Below are positions 43,974 to 52,987 of a DNA stretch of 64,000 nucleotides, piece after piece (positions within the stretch are counted from its first letter, which is position 1; each line of letters opens with the position of its first letter). Made by a program: the position numbers and the translations under genes. The stretch lies in contig CAKUZI010000001.1 of NCBI GenBank assembly GCA_934717855.1, forward strand, positions 124,001-188,000, read 5' to 3'. The DNA is from an uncultured Candidatus Melainabacteria bacterium (GTDB taxonomy: Bacteria; Cyanobacteriota; Vampirovibrionia; Gastranaerophilales; Gastranaerophilaceae). The notes under the pieces are model-generated. The model was not told where the DNA came from. It made no database searches and saw nothing but the letters and a program-made list of their open reading frames with translations.

Positions 43974-45716
43974 CTACATTCTTTCTGGAGCACTAACAGC
44001 AAGAATGTCTTCTAATGCGTTGTGAAGAACTGTTTTTACAGCCCAAACCAGTGAAATTCTAGCTTGCATCATTTCTTTATCATCAGAAATTACTCTATTA
44101 GCATTATAGAATGAATGGAATTCACTTGCAAGTTCTTGAACATATCTACATATTGTGTAAACTTGTCTTGTTTCAGCTGAAGTTTTTATTACGGATTTAT
44201 ATTCTTCAAGTTTTAAGATAAGTTTTCTTGCAGTATCAAGAGTTGGAAGAACGATTTCCGGTTTAAAACCGGAAATTAGAGAATTCAATTCTTCTTCGCT
44301 CATTGGAGCAGGAGTTTTTTCACCTGTTTCTGTGTTTAATTTTTCAGAAACAAGGTGTCTAAGTATTGAACAAGCTCTAGCGTGAGCGTATTGAACGTAG
44401 AATACAGGGTTTTCGTCTGTATTTGTTTTGGCAAGTTCGATGTCAAAATCAAGAGTAGTATCAATGTTTCTCATAGACATCCAAAAACGAGTAGCATCAA
44501 CACCAACTTCGTCTATCAAATCTTCTAGTGTAACCATGTTTTTACGTTTACCCATTCTAACTTCGTTACCGTTTACAACAAGATTTACAAGCTGTCCAAG
44601 TAATACTTCAAGCTTGTTTGGATTATAGCCCAAAGCTTCAATTGAGGCCTTAACACGTGCTACATATCCGTGGTGATCTGCTCCCCAAATGTTAATCATT
44701 CGGTCAAATCCTCGTTGAAGTTTGTCAATGTGATAAGCAATATCGGCAGTTAGATATGTGTTTGAACCATCTGCTTTTTTAATTACTCTATCTTGGTCGT
44801 CGCCGTAATCAGATGATTTGAACCAATCAGCTCCGTCTTTTTGGTATATTTTACCACTTTGTTTTAGTTTATTGACACATTCTTCGACTTTACCTGATTT
44901 GTGTAAAGAAAGTTCTGAGTAGAAATTGTCAAAATGAACTCTGAAATTATCTAACAAGTCGCGTTGAACTTTTTCTTCATATGCTTTTGCAAAGTCACAA
45001 ATTTGGTTAAAAACTTTTTCATCCAAAGGCTTGAATGTTTCTAAAGTTGTTTCCGGATACGTTTCTAAATATTTTTTTGCAACAGGGATTAAATAATCGC
45101 CAGGATAGAAATTTTTTCTTTCAACTTCATCTGTTGGAAAATCTATGTCAGAACCAAGCTCCTGCTGAATTCTTATCTCTAGAGAATGTCCCAATTTTTG
45201 GATTTGCGAACCGGCGTCGTTTATATAAAATTCTTGATAAACATCGTGTCCGTAGAATTTTAATAAATTTGCCAAAACAGAACCCATTGCAGCCCAACGT
45301 CCGTGGCCAATGTGAAAAGGTCCGGTTGGGTTTGCAGAAACGTATTCAAGAATAATTTTTTCAGTTTCTACATTTTGAGGTTTCCCAAATTCTTTAGGAT
45401 TTGCAAAAATTTCATCAACTAAATTTGAAAGAAGAGTTTTTCCTGCTTTGAAGTTGATAAAACCTGCTACAACAGAATAATCGTTGTCTTCTTTATCGAC
45501 AAATTCAACAATTGCATTTGCAATTTGTGGAGGTGCAATTCTTGCAAAACGAGCTAAAGATGATACGTTTACGGCATAATCGCCAAAGTCTGCATTTTTA
45601 GGACGTTCTACAGATAAACTCCCTTTTTTATATTCTTCCATTGAGCCGAGCTTATCAGCTTCAATCGCTTTTTCAATTGCGTTTTCAATTTTTTCTATAA
45701 AATAATCTTTAATCAT
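43974..45716 (-). CDS. argS: Arginine--tRNA ligase
   Basis: Class I synthetase, 580 residues. The N-terminal Add-1 domain is followed by EYVSANPTGPFHIGHGRWA (HIGH site), INDAGSQIQKLGHSLEIR, ADWFKSSDYGDDQDRVIKK, MINIWGADHHGYVAR and the C-terminal anticodon-binding DALR domain. KMSKS is replaced by MGKRKNMVTL, as is normal for many ArgRS. ATG 45716 is chosen for AGGAG six bases upstream; the longer frame to 45791 adds a spurious hydrophobic leader. Two tRNA-Arg genes (CCT and CCG) lie in this window. Confidence 0.96.
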   Translation of the reverse strand: MIKDYFIEKIENAIEKAIEADKLGSMEEYKKGSLSVERPKNADFGDYAVNVSSLARFARIAPPQIANAIVEFVDKEDNDYSVVAGFINFKAGKTLLSNLVDEIFANPKEFGKPQNVETEKIILEYVSANPTGPFHIGHGRWAAMGSVLANLLKFYGHDVYQEFYINDAGSQIQKLGHSLEIRIQQELGSDIDFPTDEVERKNFYPGDYLIPVAKKYLETYPETTLETFKPLDEKVFNQICDFAKAYEEKVQRDLLDNFRVHFDNFYSELSLHKSGKVEECVNKLKQSGKIYQKDGADWFKSSDYGDDQDRVIKKADGSNTYLTADIAYHIDKLQRGFDRMINIWGADHHGYVARVKASIEALGYNPNKLEVLLGQLVNLVVNGNEVRMGKRKNMVTLEDLIDEVGVDATRFWMSMRNIDTTLDFDIELAKTNTDENPVFYVQYAHARACSILRHLVSEKLNTETGEKTPAPMSEEELNSLISGFKPEIVLPTLDTARKLILKLEEYKSVIKTSAETRQVYTICRYVQELASEFHSFYNANRVISDDKEMMQARISLVWAVKTVLHNALEDILAVSAPERM

Positions 45717-45831
45717 ACTTATCTCCTGTAGACTTATTTTAGCATGGACAAAGATAAAAGCAAAAAACAATGTTTTTATTAATACTATCATTCACTCAAA
45801 TAAATGATTTTATTATCGAGAATGTTTGTAA

Positions 45832-45837
45832 TATAAT
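45832..45837 (+). promoter_or_regulatory. -10 box of mgtE placed six bases before the start codon
   Basis: TATAAT at 45832-45837 and ATG at 45844. Transcription should begin at or very near the start codon. No ribosome site is present and the -35 region is weak. Confidence 0.6.
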
Positions 45838-45843
45838 ATTATT

Positions 45844-47211
45844 ATGATGAACGTTCAAAACATTGTAGATAGAATTCGCGAAATTATCGACGATGAAACT
45901 TTAGATCAACTCAAAGATGAGTTGAATAGTTATCACGTTGCGGATTTGGCTGACATTTTTCAAGCTCTTAAACCCGAAGAAAGATTGCAATGTTTTAAAC
46001 TTTTGGAAATAGATAAAGCTGCCGATTTGATGGAATACTTACCTCCTCAAATGCAGGTTGAATTATTAGGCGATGTTGATCAAAATTTTGCGTCTCAAAT
46101 TATTACCCAATTGCCACACGATGCTGCTGCAGACGTTTTAGGTGATATGGAAGAAGATGAGAGTGAAACGTATTTAGACAAATTGCCACATAAGTTTTCT
46201 GAAGAAGTCAGAGAGCTTTTGACCTATAACGAAGATACTGCAGGTGGTATCATGAACCCAGTTGTACTTACTGTTAATTCTGATATGAGTGTGCAAGATG
46301 TCTTAAACCATATTAGAATTAAAGCTGAAGAAGACAACATGGAGCTTTATTATGTTTATGTTGTAGACAAACAAAATCACTTATTGGGTGTTGTTTCGCT
46401 TAGAAAACTTTTGACCTCTCCAATAAATCAAAAAGTTGAAGATATCATGATTTCAGATATTGTAAGACTTCATGTTGATGATTACAGTGATTACATTATT
46501 GATGAATTTATGAAATACCAGTACAATGCCTTGCCTGTAGTTGATTTGTATAACAGGTTAAAAGGGATGATTACTTGGGACGATGTTCACGATTTGTTTG
46601 AAGAAGAAACAACAGAAGAAATTTATCAGTCTTCAGGTATTTCGACAGTAGTTGTTGACGAAGATGAAATTCTTTCAGGGAATATATTTCGTTCAATTCG
46701 AGCAAGAACTCCTTGGTTGTTTATCACATTGATTGGAGAATTTATTGCTGTTAATGTCGGAAATCATTTTGACCATACGTTGCAAGCCTTACCGATAATT
46801 GCAATTTTTATGCCTTTATTAGCGGGATTAGGCGGAAACATTGGGACGCAAAGTATCACGTTGATGGTTCGTGGTTTGTCAACAGGTCAAGTTACTTTGT
46901 CATCTGCACTTCATCATATTTTAAGAGAAGCTTGTATTGGCTTATTTATTGGTACAATTTTTGGAATGATTGTAACTCTTGTTTGCTGGGGATGGCAACA
47001 TAGTAAAGTTTTAGGTGCTGTTGTTGGTTTAGCTATGGCTATAAATATGACAATAGCTACAATTATTGGTACATTTACACCGTTTGCTCTAAAAGCAATG
47101 AAAGTAGATCCGGCTGTCGCTTCCGGCCCCGTAATTGCGACAACTATTGACGTTTTAGGGTTGGCAATATACTTTACGTTGGTGTCAACTTTCTTAATTA
47201 AGGTTATGTAA
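45844..47211 (+). CDS. mgtE: Magnesium transporter MgtE
   Basis: Mg2+ channel of 455 residues. A cytosolic N-domain (superhelix, DELNSYHVADLADIFQAL, LPHDAAADVLGDME), a CBS pair (about 140-255; TAGGIMNPVVLTV, YVVDKQNHLLGVVSLR, YNALPVVDLYNRLKGMITWDD) and five C-terminal helices. The pore motif is PLLAGLGGNIGTQSITL, and VDPAVASGPVIATTIDVLG is the conserved final-helix Mg2+ site. The acidic residues that sense Mg2+ are retained. No M-box fits the short upstream region; the likely leaderless message makes such a riboswitch impossible here. Confidence 0.96.
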   Translation: MMNVQNIVDRIREIIDDETLDQLKDELNSYHVADLADIFQALKPEERLQCFKLLEIDKAADLMEYLPPQMQVELLGDVDQNFASQIITQLPHDAAADVLGDMEEDESETYLDKLPHKFSEEVRELLTYNEDTAGGIMNPVVLTVNSDMSVQDVLNHIRIKAEEDNMELYYVYVVDKQNHLLGVVSLRKLLTSPINQKVEDIMISDIVRLHVDDYSDYIIDEFMKYQYNALPVVDLYNRLKGMITWDDVHDLFEEETTEEIYQSSGISTVVVDEDEILSGNIFRSIRARTPWLFITLIGEFIAVNVGNHFDHTLQALPIIAIFMPLLAGLGGNIGTQSITLMVRGLSTGQVTLSSALHHILREACIGLFIGTIFGMIVTLVCWGWQHSKVLGAVVGLAMAINMTIATIIGTFTPFALKAMKVDPAVASGPVIATTIDVLGLAIYFTLVSTFLIKVM

Positions 47212-47223
47212 AAAGGGAAAAAT

Positions 47224-48555
47224 ATGACAAATCAAACACAAAAAAGAAGAGAATATAGAACACGTAATTTTGTAAAAAGAGCAAAACAACAACAAAAAGA
47301 AGAGCGTTCTTCTTTTGCAAAAGTTTTTATCGGAATGATTATTGTATTTATTGGAGTGATTTTGAGTATTTTTATTATGGCAGATAATGAAAATTTCTTA
47401 GAAAATCACTTCGGAGAAAATTCTTTTATTACTAAATTATTTCAAAAACTAACATTAAGTAATCACAACAAAGAACATGCTGATTTTGCATTACCTTTTG
47501 GATTGAGACGTCAAAATATTCTTTTCTTAGGTGTTGATGCAAGTGGAAATCCAAATGATTTATGGACAGGGACTAGAACAGATACGATTATTTTGGTTAA
47601 TATTGACCCTAGAACAAAATCAGTAAACGCTTTGTCTATTCCTCGTGATAGTAAGGTTTATCTTCCGGGGGATAAAGGTGTTAATAAAATTAACGCTGCT
47701 CATGCGCTTGGCGGAATTGAAATGACAAAACGTACTATTGAAGATACTTTAGGTGTTCATATCGATAGATATATTATGGTTCACGATGATGCTGTAAAAG
47801 AAATTGTTAATGCAATGGATGGCTTGGACGTTTATGTTGAAAAGCCAATGCATTATAACGATAATGCAGGAAATTTACACATTAATTTTAACAAAGGAAA
47901 CCATCATTTAAATGGTCAACAAGCAGTTGAATACTTGAGATTTAGACATGATGCTCTTGGGGATATTGGACGAACTCAACGTCAACAATGGTTGTTAAGA
48001 AGCCTTTTGACAAAAATGAAACAACCATCTACAATTACAAAAATTCCGGATATTATTTCAGTTGCTAAGAGATACGTTAAAACTGATATGTCTTTCTATG
48101 AAATGAGCCAGTATGCAGCGCTTACAAAACATATAGATATGGATAAGATTGAGGTTGCAATGCTTCCTGGAGCTCCAAACCAAAAAGGTTATATCAGCTA
48201 TTGGATTTTAGATCCTGAAAAAACTCAAGAAGTTATTAATCGAGTTATTTATAGAGATAACAAAGGTGAATTTGATGATACAGTTCCTGTTACAGCAAGT
48301 GTTTTAGCATCCGACAGCGCTAAAGGCTCTCAAATGGCTGAAAACTTGAAGACTGCAGGAATTGAAGTTAAATGTACTGGACATACTTCAAGAGCGCATT
48401 CGCAATTTGTAGCTCATTCAAGTAAAATTACAAATGATTATTACAACCATTTAGCTAAAAAGAATGAAGCATTTAAAGGGTTTCAATTTGTGTATGATCC
48501 GGTGAACTATCAGTGCGGAGATACAGATTTTACAATTATTTTATCGGGGAACTAA
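47224..48555 (+). CDS. LytR-CpsA-Psr (LCP) family glycopolymer transferase with LytR_C domain
   Basis: Membrane-anchored enzyme that attaches undecaprenyl-linked glycopolymers to the cell wall. The basic cytosolic N-terminus (about 1-33), one helix (FIGMIIVFIGVILSIFI, about 37-56) and the extracytoplasmic LCP domain (about 95-260) are present. The domain carries RTDTIILVNIDP, LSIPRDSKV (Arg/Asp site), KINAAHALGG and YLRFRHDALGDIGRTQRQQ. Residues 355-440 resemble a LytR_C domain. Its presence suits the glycan cluster in this window. AAAGGG precedes the ATG; it follows mgtE by 12 bases and ends in a terminator that contains its stop codon. Confidence 0.93.
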   Translation: MTNQTQKRREYRTRNFVKRAKQQQKEERSSFAKVFIGMIIVFIGVILSIFIMADNENFLENHFGENSFITKLFQKLTLSNHNKEHADFALPFGLRRQNILFLGVDASGNPNDLWTGTRTDTIILVNIDPRTKSVNALSIPRDSKVYLPGDKGVNKINAAHALGGIEMTKRTIEDTLGVHIDRYIMVHDDAVKEIVNAMDGLDVYVEKPMHYNDNAGNLHINFNKGNHHLNGQQAVEYLRFRHDALGDIGRTQRQQWLLRSLLTKMKQPSTITKIPDIISVAKRYVKTDMSFYEMSQYAALTKHIDMDKIEVAMLPGAPNQKGYISYWILDPEKTQEVINRVIYRDNKGEFDDTVPVTASVLASDSAKGSQMAENLKTAGIEVKCTGHTSRAHSQFVAHSSKITNDYYNHLAKKNEAFKGFQFVYDPVNYQCGDTDFTIILSGN

Positions 48556-48569
48556 TTCCCCGATTTTTT
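48543..48569 (+). terminator. Terminator enclosing the LCP stop codon and abutting tRNA-Arg
   Basis: 9-bp stem (48543-48551 with 48556-48564), 4-nt loop holding most of the TAA stop, then TTTTT up to 48569. The tRNA begins at 48570, so the T-run touches its first base. Confidence 0.8.
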
Positions 48570-48643
48570 GTGCTTGTAGCTCAGTTGAATAGAGCGTCGC
48601 CCTCCGAAGGCGAAGGTCGCGGGTTTGACTCCCGCCAAGCACA
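48570..48643 (+). tRNA. tRNA-Arg, anticodon CCG, with A19-U56 substitution
   Basis: 74-nt cloverleaf: acceptor GTGCTTG/CAAGCAC, D loop AGTTGAATA, anticodon stem TCGCC/GGCGA around CTCCGAA, variable loop AGGTC, T arm GCGGG-TTTGACT-CCCGC, discriminator A, no encoded CCA. Position 19 is A (48588) and position 56 is T (48626), replacing the near-universal G19-C56 tertiary pair by A-U. Confidence 0.93.
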
Positions 48644-48655
48644 ATTTATTTTATT

Positions 48656-49489
48656 TTAATTAAGTTTTATTTTAAATCCTAAAATATTTAATCGTTTATG
48701 TTTTTCGCCGTTGTATATATAATTTTGGACAGCAAATATATTTTTTATGAAAGTTTTTGTGTAGAGTTTTATTTGGTGGCGAGGTGTTTTGATTGTATGA
48801 ATTTTATAACCTTTTAGCTCTGCAATTCTGCAAAAAACTCTCTCCAGTACGTGAGCAATCGTTCCTTTTCCATCAGTTTTTTGTACGCAATAAAAATCTT
48901 CTTCTTTTAAATTAAGAGCAAGAATTGATTTTAAAATACTGGAGCGAATCATGAACATAGTGCCACTAATAAAAACACCTTTAGTAAGGTTAAGATTATA
49001 TTTTTTACAAAAACTAAAGAATAATTCATTTTCTTCTGCACAAATCCCAGTCATTTTGGAAGCTACTTCTTCAGCTCCAATTATTCCTATTTCAGGAGAT
49101 TCTTTAAATAATTGGAGATTTTGGTCGTAACGCTTTGGCGATAATAAAAGAGCATCTATAAGTATATTTCGCCAAAAAAAGTTATTATGCTTTCTGTGGT
49201 TTTTGGTATGGAGTTTAAGTACATAATCATAATCATCCAAATTAATACTTTCTAAAACCTGAATAAATGGCCATACGTCATAACCAATGTTCTTTACTTT
49301 TATAATTTGGGAATCTGATTTAAATTCTTTGATTTTTCTTTCGATTTTGGGGTTTTCTTTGCAAATGGTAACTATTAAATCCCAATTACAATTGTTTATA
49401 TTTTTTAGTTTTTTAAGCATATAGTCCAATTGCTCAGGGTAATACAAGTGCAAATGGACTAATACGTTTGGTAGTTTTAAATTATTCAT
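48656..49489 (-). CDS. RgpF-like (rhamnan synthesis F) glycan protein
   Basis: A 277-residue protein with the core of the rhamnan synthesis F family. VLVHLHLYYPEQLDYMLKKL, KNIGYDVWPFIQVLESI, YDYVLKLHTKNHRKHNNFFWRN and FISGTMFMIRSSIL are present. It shares the family of the RgpF half of the fusion at 35695 but is distinct. The ending RLNILGFKIKLN matches the hydrophobic tails of other glycosyltransferases here. Ribosome site weak (AGG). It lies alone, next to tRNA-Arg and a prepilin. Confidence 0.85.
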   Translation of the reverse strand: MNNLKLPNVLVHLHLYYPEQLDYMLKKLKNINNCNWDLIVTICKENPKIERKIKEFKSDSQIIKVKNIGYDVWPFIQVLESINLDDYDYVLKLHTKNHRKHNNFFWRNILIDALLLSPKRYDQNLQLFKESPEIGIIGAEEVASKMTGICAEENELFFSFCKKYNLNLTKGVFISGTMFMIRSSILKSILALNLKEEDFYCVQKTDGKGTIAHVLERVFCRIAELKGYKIHTIKTPRHQIKLYTKTFIKNIFAVQNYIYNGEKHKRLNILGFKIKLN

Positions 49490-49507
49490 TGAATTGGCCT
49501 ATAATAT

Positions 49508-50302
49508 TTAATAATCCATCTTCCAGTCGTTTGCATATATTCTTGAAAAACAACCACTGCCGTTAGTAGAGGTTAAACAAGTTTCTGAAAAGTTATTTCG
49601 AGCAGTTGCTTTATCCTCATCTGTAAGGTTTGGGCTTACTTCATCTATAGTGTAGTCATTATAAATAAAAAATCTAAACAAATCTCTTCCGGAAATGTTT
49701 GGTGTCTCTGGACCATTTGTGTCAATGTATACTATCGCAGGAATTTGTACTCTTGTATATTCAGTAGGACGTAGTTCAACTCCTCCTCCTACAACAGGGA
49801 AATTACTGCCAATAGGACGGCTGCTTCCTGTTACGGGAGTTCTTCCCCCTGGCGTAAATGGTCGGTGGATAGGTACGAATCTGTTTGTTGCCGGAACGAT
49901 ACAAATTGCGGCCCCTCCAGCAACTGTTACGCTGTAACCGTTGCAAGAAAAATTAACCATTGTGGCAGGAGTGTTTATACTGCTATATGCTGATGCAAAG
50001 CAAGGTTGAGCTGTTTCTCCGCAATCTTGTTTTACTTTGTAATAACTTTTCAAAAAATTTCCGGCATCTGTTTTGGTTTTTGCTAAAATTGAAGTATATA
50101 AGTTTCCGTGTATGTTTTCTGTTTGTAATGTTGTTAAGTTATTGTCTAGTTCAACATAATTTTTTTGGAGTAATGTAAGGAGTGACTGTTTCTGGTAGTG
50201 ATTTGTAACTACTGGTACAGTAATCGCTGCTATTATGCCAACGATAGCCATTGATAACATTACTTCTGTTAATGAAAATCCTGAAAATAATCTACTTTTC
50301 AT
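49508..50302 (-). CDS. Type IV pilin-like prepilin with Pro/Gly-rich insert
   Basis: A 264-residue prepilin. MKSRLFSG leader, cleavage after Gly8, then FSLTEVMLSMAIVGIIAAI with Glu at +5. Residues about 140-190 form a Pro/Gly/Arg-rich insert (NRFVPIHRPFTPGGRTPVT, SSRPIGSNFPVVGGG) that is richer in G+C than its surroundings. Cys residues in QDCGETAQPCF, SCNGY, ETCLTSTNGSGCF suggest disulphides. The gene is unlike the two FTLAEVLITLG prepilins. Start ATG 50302. Confidence 0.87.
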   Translation of the reverse strand: MKSRLFSGFSLTEVMLSMAIVGIIAAITVPVVTNHYQKQSLLTLLQKNYVELDNNLTTLQTENIHGNLYTSILAKTKTDAGNFLKSYYKVKQDCGETAQPCFASAYSSINTPATMVNFSCNGYSVTVAGGAAICIVPATNRFVPIHRPFTPGGRTPVTGSSRPIGSNFPVVGGGVELRPTEYTRVQIPAIVYIDTNGPETPNISGRDLFRFFIYNDYTIDEVSPNLTDEDKATARNNFSETCLTSTNGSGCFSRIYANDWKMDY

Positions 50303-50389
50303 ACAATCTCTACTTTAATACCTCTTTCCTAATTATAACGTTTTTTGTAGTGATTGTCAATTGTAGCAGCTTCAAAAGCACATGTATTT

Positions 50390-50623
50390 TTACACTTCGA
50401 TAAACAAACGTTGCCCTACAATATTTTGCTTTCCATTATAATATCCTGCAAAATATCCCCCTCTGACAGGCGCATTTTTAGCATAAGCGTTTAAGCTATG
50501 TCCATTGTAGTTTACGAATGGATTATTGCTATAAGGGTTAGATGATGTGCTTCTAACCGGAGTTGCAACTTGTGTTGTTTGTGGAACAAACATCTGTGAT
50601 AATAAATTTACAATACCTGCCAT
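50390..50623 (-). CDS. Small Asn/Tyr-rich protein with an NPF motif
   Basis: A 77-residue unassigned protein: MAGIVNLLSQMFVPQTTQ, SNPYSNNPFVNYNGHS, YAKNAPVRGGYFAGYYNGKQN. No signal peptide or membrane helix. GAGG lies before the ATG. The NPFxN motif recurs in the two small proteins at 60775 and 61072. Function unknown; perhaps a small structural or surface-linked protein. Confidence 0.65.
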   Translation of the reverse strand: MAGIVNLLSQMFVPQTTQVATPVRSTSSNPYSNNPFVNYNGHSLNAYAKNAPVRGGYFAGYYNGKQNIVGQRLFIEV

Positions 50624-50736
50624 TTCTACCTCACTTATAATAAAAAATTAATTATAATTTTCTATTTGTCATCATTGTAGCACAATTTTTCTTATTTTTT
50701 TAATAATTCTTAATAAAATCAATTATATAGATGAAA

Positions 50737-50764
50737 AAAGAGGAAGAAATGTTTCTTCCTCTTT
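50737..50764 (-). terminator. Terminator of glmS
   Basis: 13-bp stem (50737-50749 with 50752-50764), 2-nt loop. On the minus strand it is followed by a T-run. Confidence 0.85.
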
Positions 50765-50784
50765 CAAATATTTTCATAATCAAC

Positions 50785-52629
50785 TTATTCTACAGTTACA
50801 GATTTTGCCAAGTTTCTAGGCTGGTCAACGTCTTTACCCAAAAATTCAGCAATATAGTACGCAATCAACTGCAAAGGAATCATTGCAATAATTGGCGAGA
50901 ATAATTCTTGAACATCTGGAACTCTGATAATATTGTCAAACAAACCATCCAATTTTTCATCTTTAGAGTTTGTTAGTGCTATCATTCTTGCGTTACGTGC
51001 TTTTGCTTCTTCACTGTTAGAAAGAAGTTTTTCATATACTGAACCGTTCATTAAAATAGACAAAACAGGCATCGTTTCATCTAACATTGCGATAGGTCCA
51101 TGTTTTAATTCCCCTGCAGGATAGCCGGTTGCATTAATATAACTGATTTCTTTAAGTTTTAATGCGCCTTCCAATGCTGTCGGGTAATTTATTCCTCTTG
51201 CGATATAGATAAAATCTTTCGTATTTGCATAAATCTTTGCAACTTTTTGAACATCTTCTTTATGTGCCAAAATTTGTTCAATTTTTTGAGGTAAAACCAT
51301 CAATTCAGCTTTTAAAGAAGTTAGAGTTGATTTTTCTACGCTATCTTTAATTTCGGCCATATAAAGTGAAAGTAAGTAAAATGCCATTAATTGGGCAATA
51401 TAAGACTTAGTAGCAGCTACTGAAACTTCAATACCTGCATTAACCGGAATTAAGCTATCTGCTTCCCTTGCCATAGCACTATCAGGTCTGTTTGTAATTA
51501 TAAGAATGTGCGAGCCTTTAGCTTTAGCTTGTTTAATTGCGGTTAAAGTATCTGCAGTCTCACCTGATTGAGAAACACCAATTACTAATGTATGTTCGTC
51601 AGTAACTGTTTTTCTATAAATATATTCGCTGGATGCTTCTACATCTACAGCAATGCCACAGAAATTTTCTATTAAATATTTCCCAATCATTGCAGCATGA
51701 AGAGAAGTTCCGCAGGCAATAATTTGAATTCTGTTTAATTTTTTCAAAGTTTCTTTAGTTAATTTAACTTCATTAAGAACAATATTCTCATCCGGCGCAT
51801 GAAGTCTGCCGACCAAAATGTTTCTAATAACGTCAGGTTGTTCATGAATTTCTTTAAGCATAAAGTGCTTGTAACCCATTTTGCTTAATGCAACCGGTTC
51901 CCAAGGCAAAACTTCTACTTTTGGATTAACAGAATTTGCATTGCTGTCAATAATTTTCATGCTATCCGGTGTAAGTGTTGCAATTTGATTGTCTTCTAAA
52001 TATATGGCCTTATTTGTGTGTTTAATAATTGCAGGGACGTCAGATGCCGCAAAGTATTCTTTTTCTCCCACCCCAATCAATAATGGAGCATTTCTTTTTG
52101 TAATAACTAATGTGTTTTTGCAATCATTATGCATTACACAAAGAGCATAAGCTCCGTCAATTTCTTTAGATGCAAGTCTTACAGCTTCTGTCAAATCTTT
52201 GCATTCAGCATATTTTCTTGCAACAAGGTGAGCAACTGTTTCGGTATCTGTTTGAGATTTAAAAACACAGCCAAGAGCTTCTAATTTTTGTCTCAATTCT
52301 TTGTAATTTTCGATAATACCGTTGTGAACAACTACTAATCTTCCGCAATTGCATGTATGAGGGTGAGCATTTAATAGAGTCGGAGCTCCGTGAGTAGCCC
52401 ATCTGATATGTCCAATTCCCATTGTCGAAGAATTGAACTCTGCTTCATGACCTCTTAATTTGTCTCTCAAATTTTGTAATTTTCCAATTGCTTTATAAAC
52501 TTTTATATCTTCCGGACACATCACAGCAATCCCAGAAGAATCATAACCTCTGTATTCCAACTGTTCCAAACCGTCCATTAATATATCTACTACCGGTTTA
52601 TTCCCTACATATCCAACTATTCCGCACAT
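50785..52629 (-). CDS. glmS: Glutamine--fructose-6-phosphate aminotransferase (isomerizing)
   Basis: Makes glucosamine-6-phosphate from fructose-6-phosphate and glutamine, the entry to UDP-GlcNAc, peptidoglycan and surface glycans. The N-terminal glutaminase has Cys1 after Met (MCGIVGYVGNKPV), LEYRGYDSSG, HIRWATHG and HNGIIENY. Two SIS domains follow (IACGTSLHAAMIGKYL, SQSGETADTL, EISYINATGYPAGELKHGP) and the C-terminal PRNLAKSVTVE. 614 residues. The 112 bases before the ATG are preceded on the same strand by a terminator-like hairpin, suggesting leader control. Confidence 0.97.
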   Translation of the reverse strand: MCGIVGYVGNKPVVDILMDGLEQLEYRGYDSSGIAVMCPEDIKVYKAIGKLQNLRDKLRGHEAEFNSSTMGIGHIRWATHGAPTLLNAHPHTCNCGRLVVVHNGIIENYKELRQKLEALGCVFKSQTDTETVAHLVARKYAECKDLTEAVRLASKEIDGAYALCVMHNDCKNTLVITKRNAPLLIGVGEKEYFAASDVPAIIKHTNKAIYLEDNQIATLTPDSMKIIDSNANSVNPKVEVLPWEPVALSKMGYKHFMLKEIHEQPDVIRNILVGRLHAPDENIVLNEVKLTKETLKKLNRIQIIACGTSLHAAMIGKYLIENFCGIAVDVEASSEYIYRKTVTDEHTLVIGVSQSGETADTLTAIKQAKAKGSHILIITNRPDSAMAREADSLIPVNAGIEVSVAATKSYIAQLMAFYLLSLYMAEIKDSVEKSTLTSLKAELMVLPQKIEQILAHKEDVQKVAKIYANTKDFIYIARGINYPTALEGALKLKEISYINATGYPAGELKHGPIAMLDETMPVLSILMNGSVYEKLLSNSEEAKARNARMIALTNSKDEKLDGLFDNIIRVPDVQELFSPIIAMIPLQLIAYYIAEFLGKDVDQPRNLAKSVTVE

Positions 52630-52739
52630 AATTTTTTGCTCTCCAATAATCTGTAACTGTTCACATTATATCATTGAAAAATTCAAATTAAAATATCCTT
52701 ACAAAAGTTTTACATCTTTCTTTTTGTTAGTTTTAAAGC

Positions 52740-52912
52740 AAAAAAAAGTTGCCTTTAAGAGGCAACATTAAATAAACACGAGGATATTAAGAGAGAGAGT
52801 ATAAAATAAATCTTTTTCTTTAATCGTATTCAAAACCTTTGATGAATTTGATTAATGTTTAATATCCAATTATTAATTTTTCCAATCTGTAAATTTGATT
52901 TCCCTTACTCTT
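52740..52912 (-). ncRNA. Candidate structured RNA or attenuator leader upstream of glmS
   Basis: No gene fits this interval, but on the minus strand it shows nested pairing: GGATATTAA/TTAATATCC (52782-52790 with 52859-52867), TTAATC/GATTAA (52820-52825 with 52850-52855) and ATTCA/TGAAT (52828-52832 with 52843-52847). After it comes a 7-bp hairpin GTTGCCT (52748-52766) followed by eight T. It ends about 112 bases before glmS. It could be an independent sRNA or a transcription-attenuation leader. The 5' end is a guess and the promoter is not obvious. Confidence 0.5.
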
Positions 52913-52987
52913 TTATAAAGTATTTTTGTTTTAAGAAATTGCTTTATTTGTTTCATTTGTTAAGTTTTTGTTACATAAGTTTTTCTA

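Noticed and set aside
45717..45843. Mg2+ (M-box) riboswitch ahead of mgtE
   Set aside because: The -10 box lies six bases before the ATG, leaving no leader in which a riboswitch could lie.
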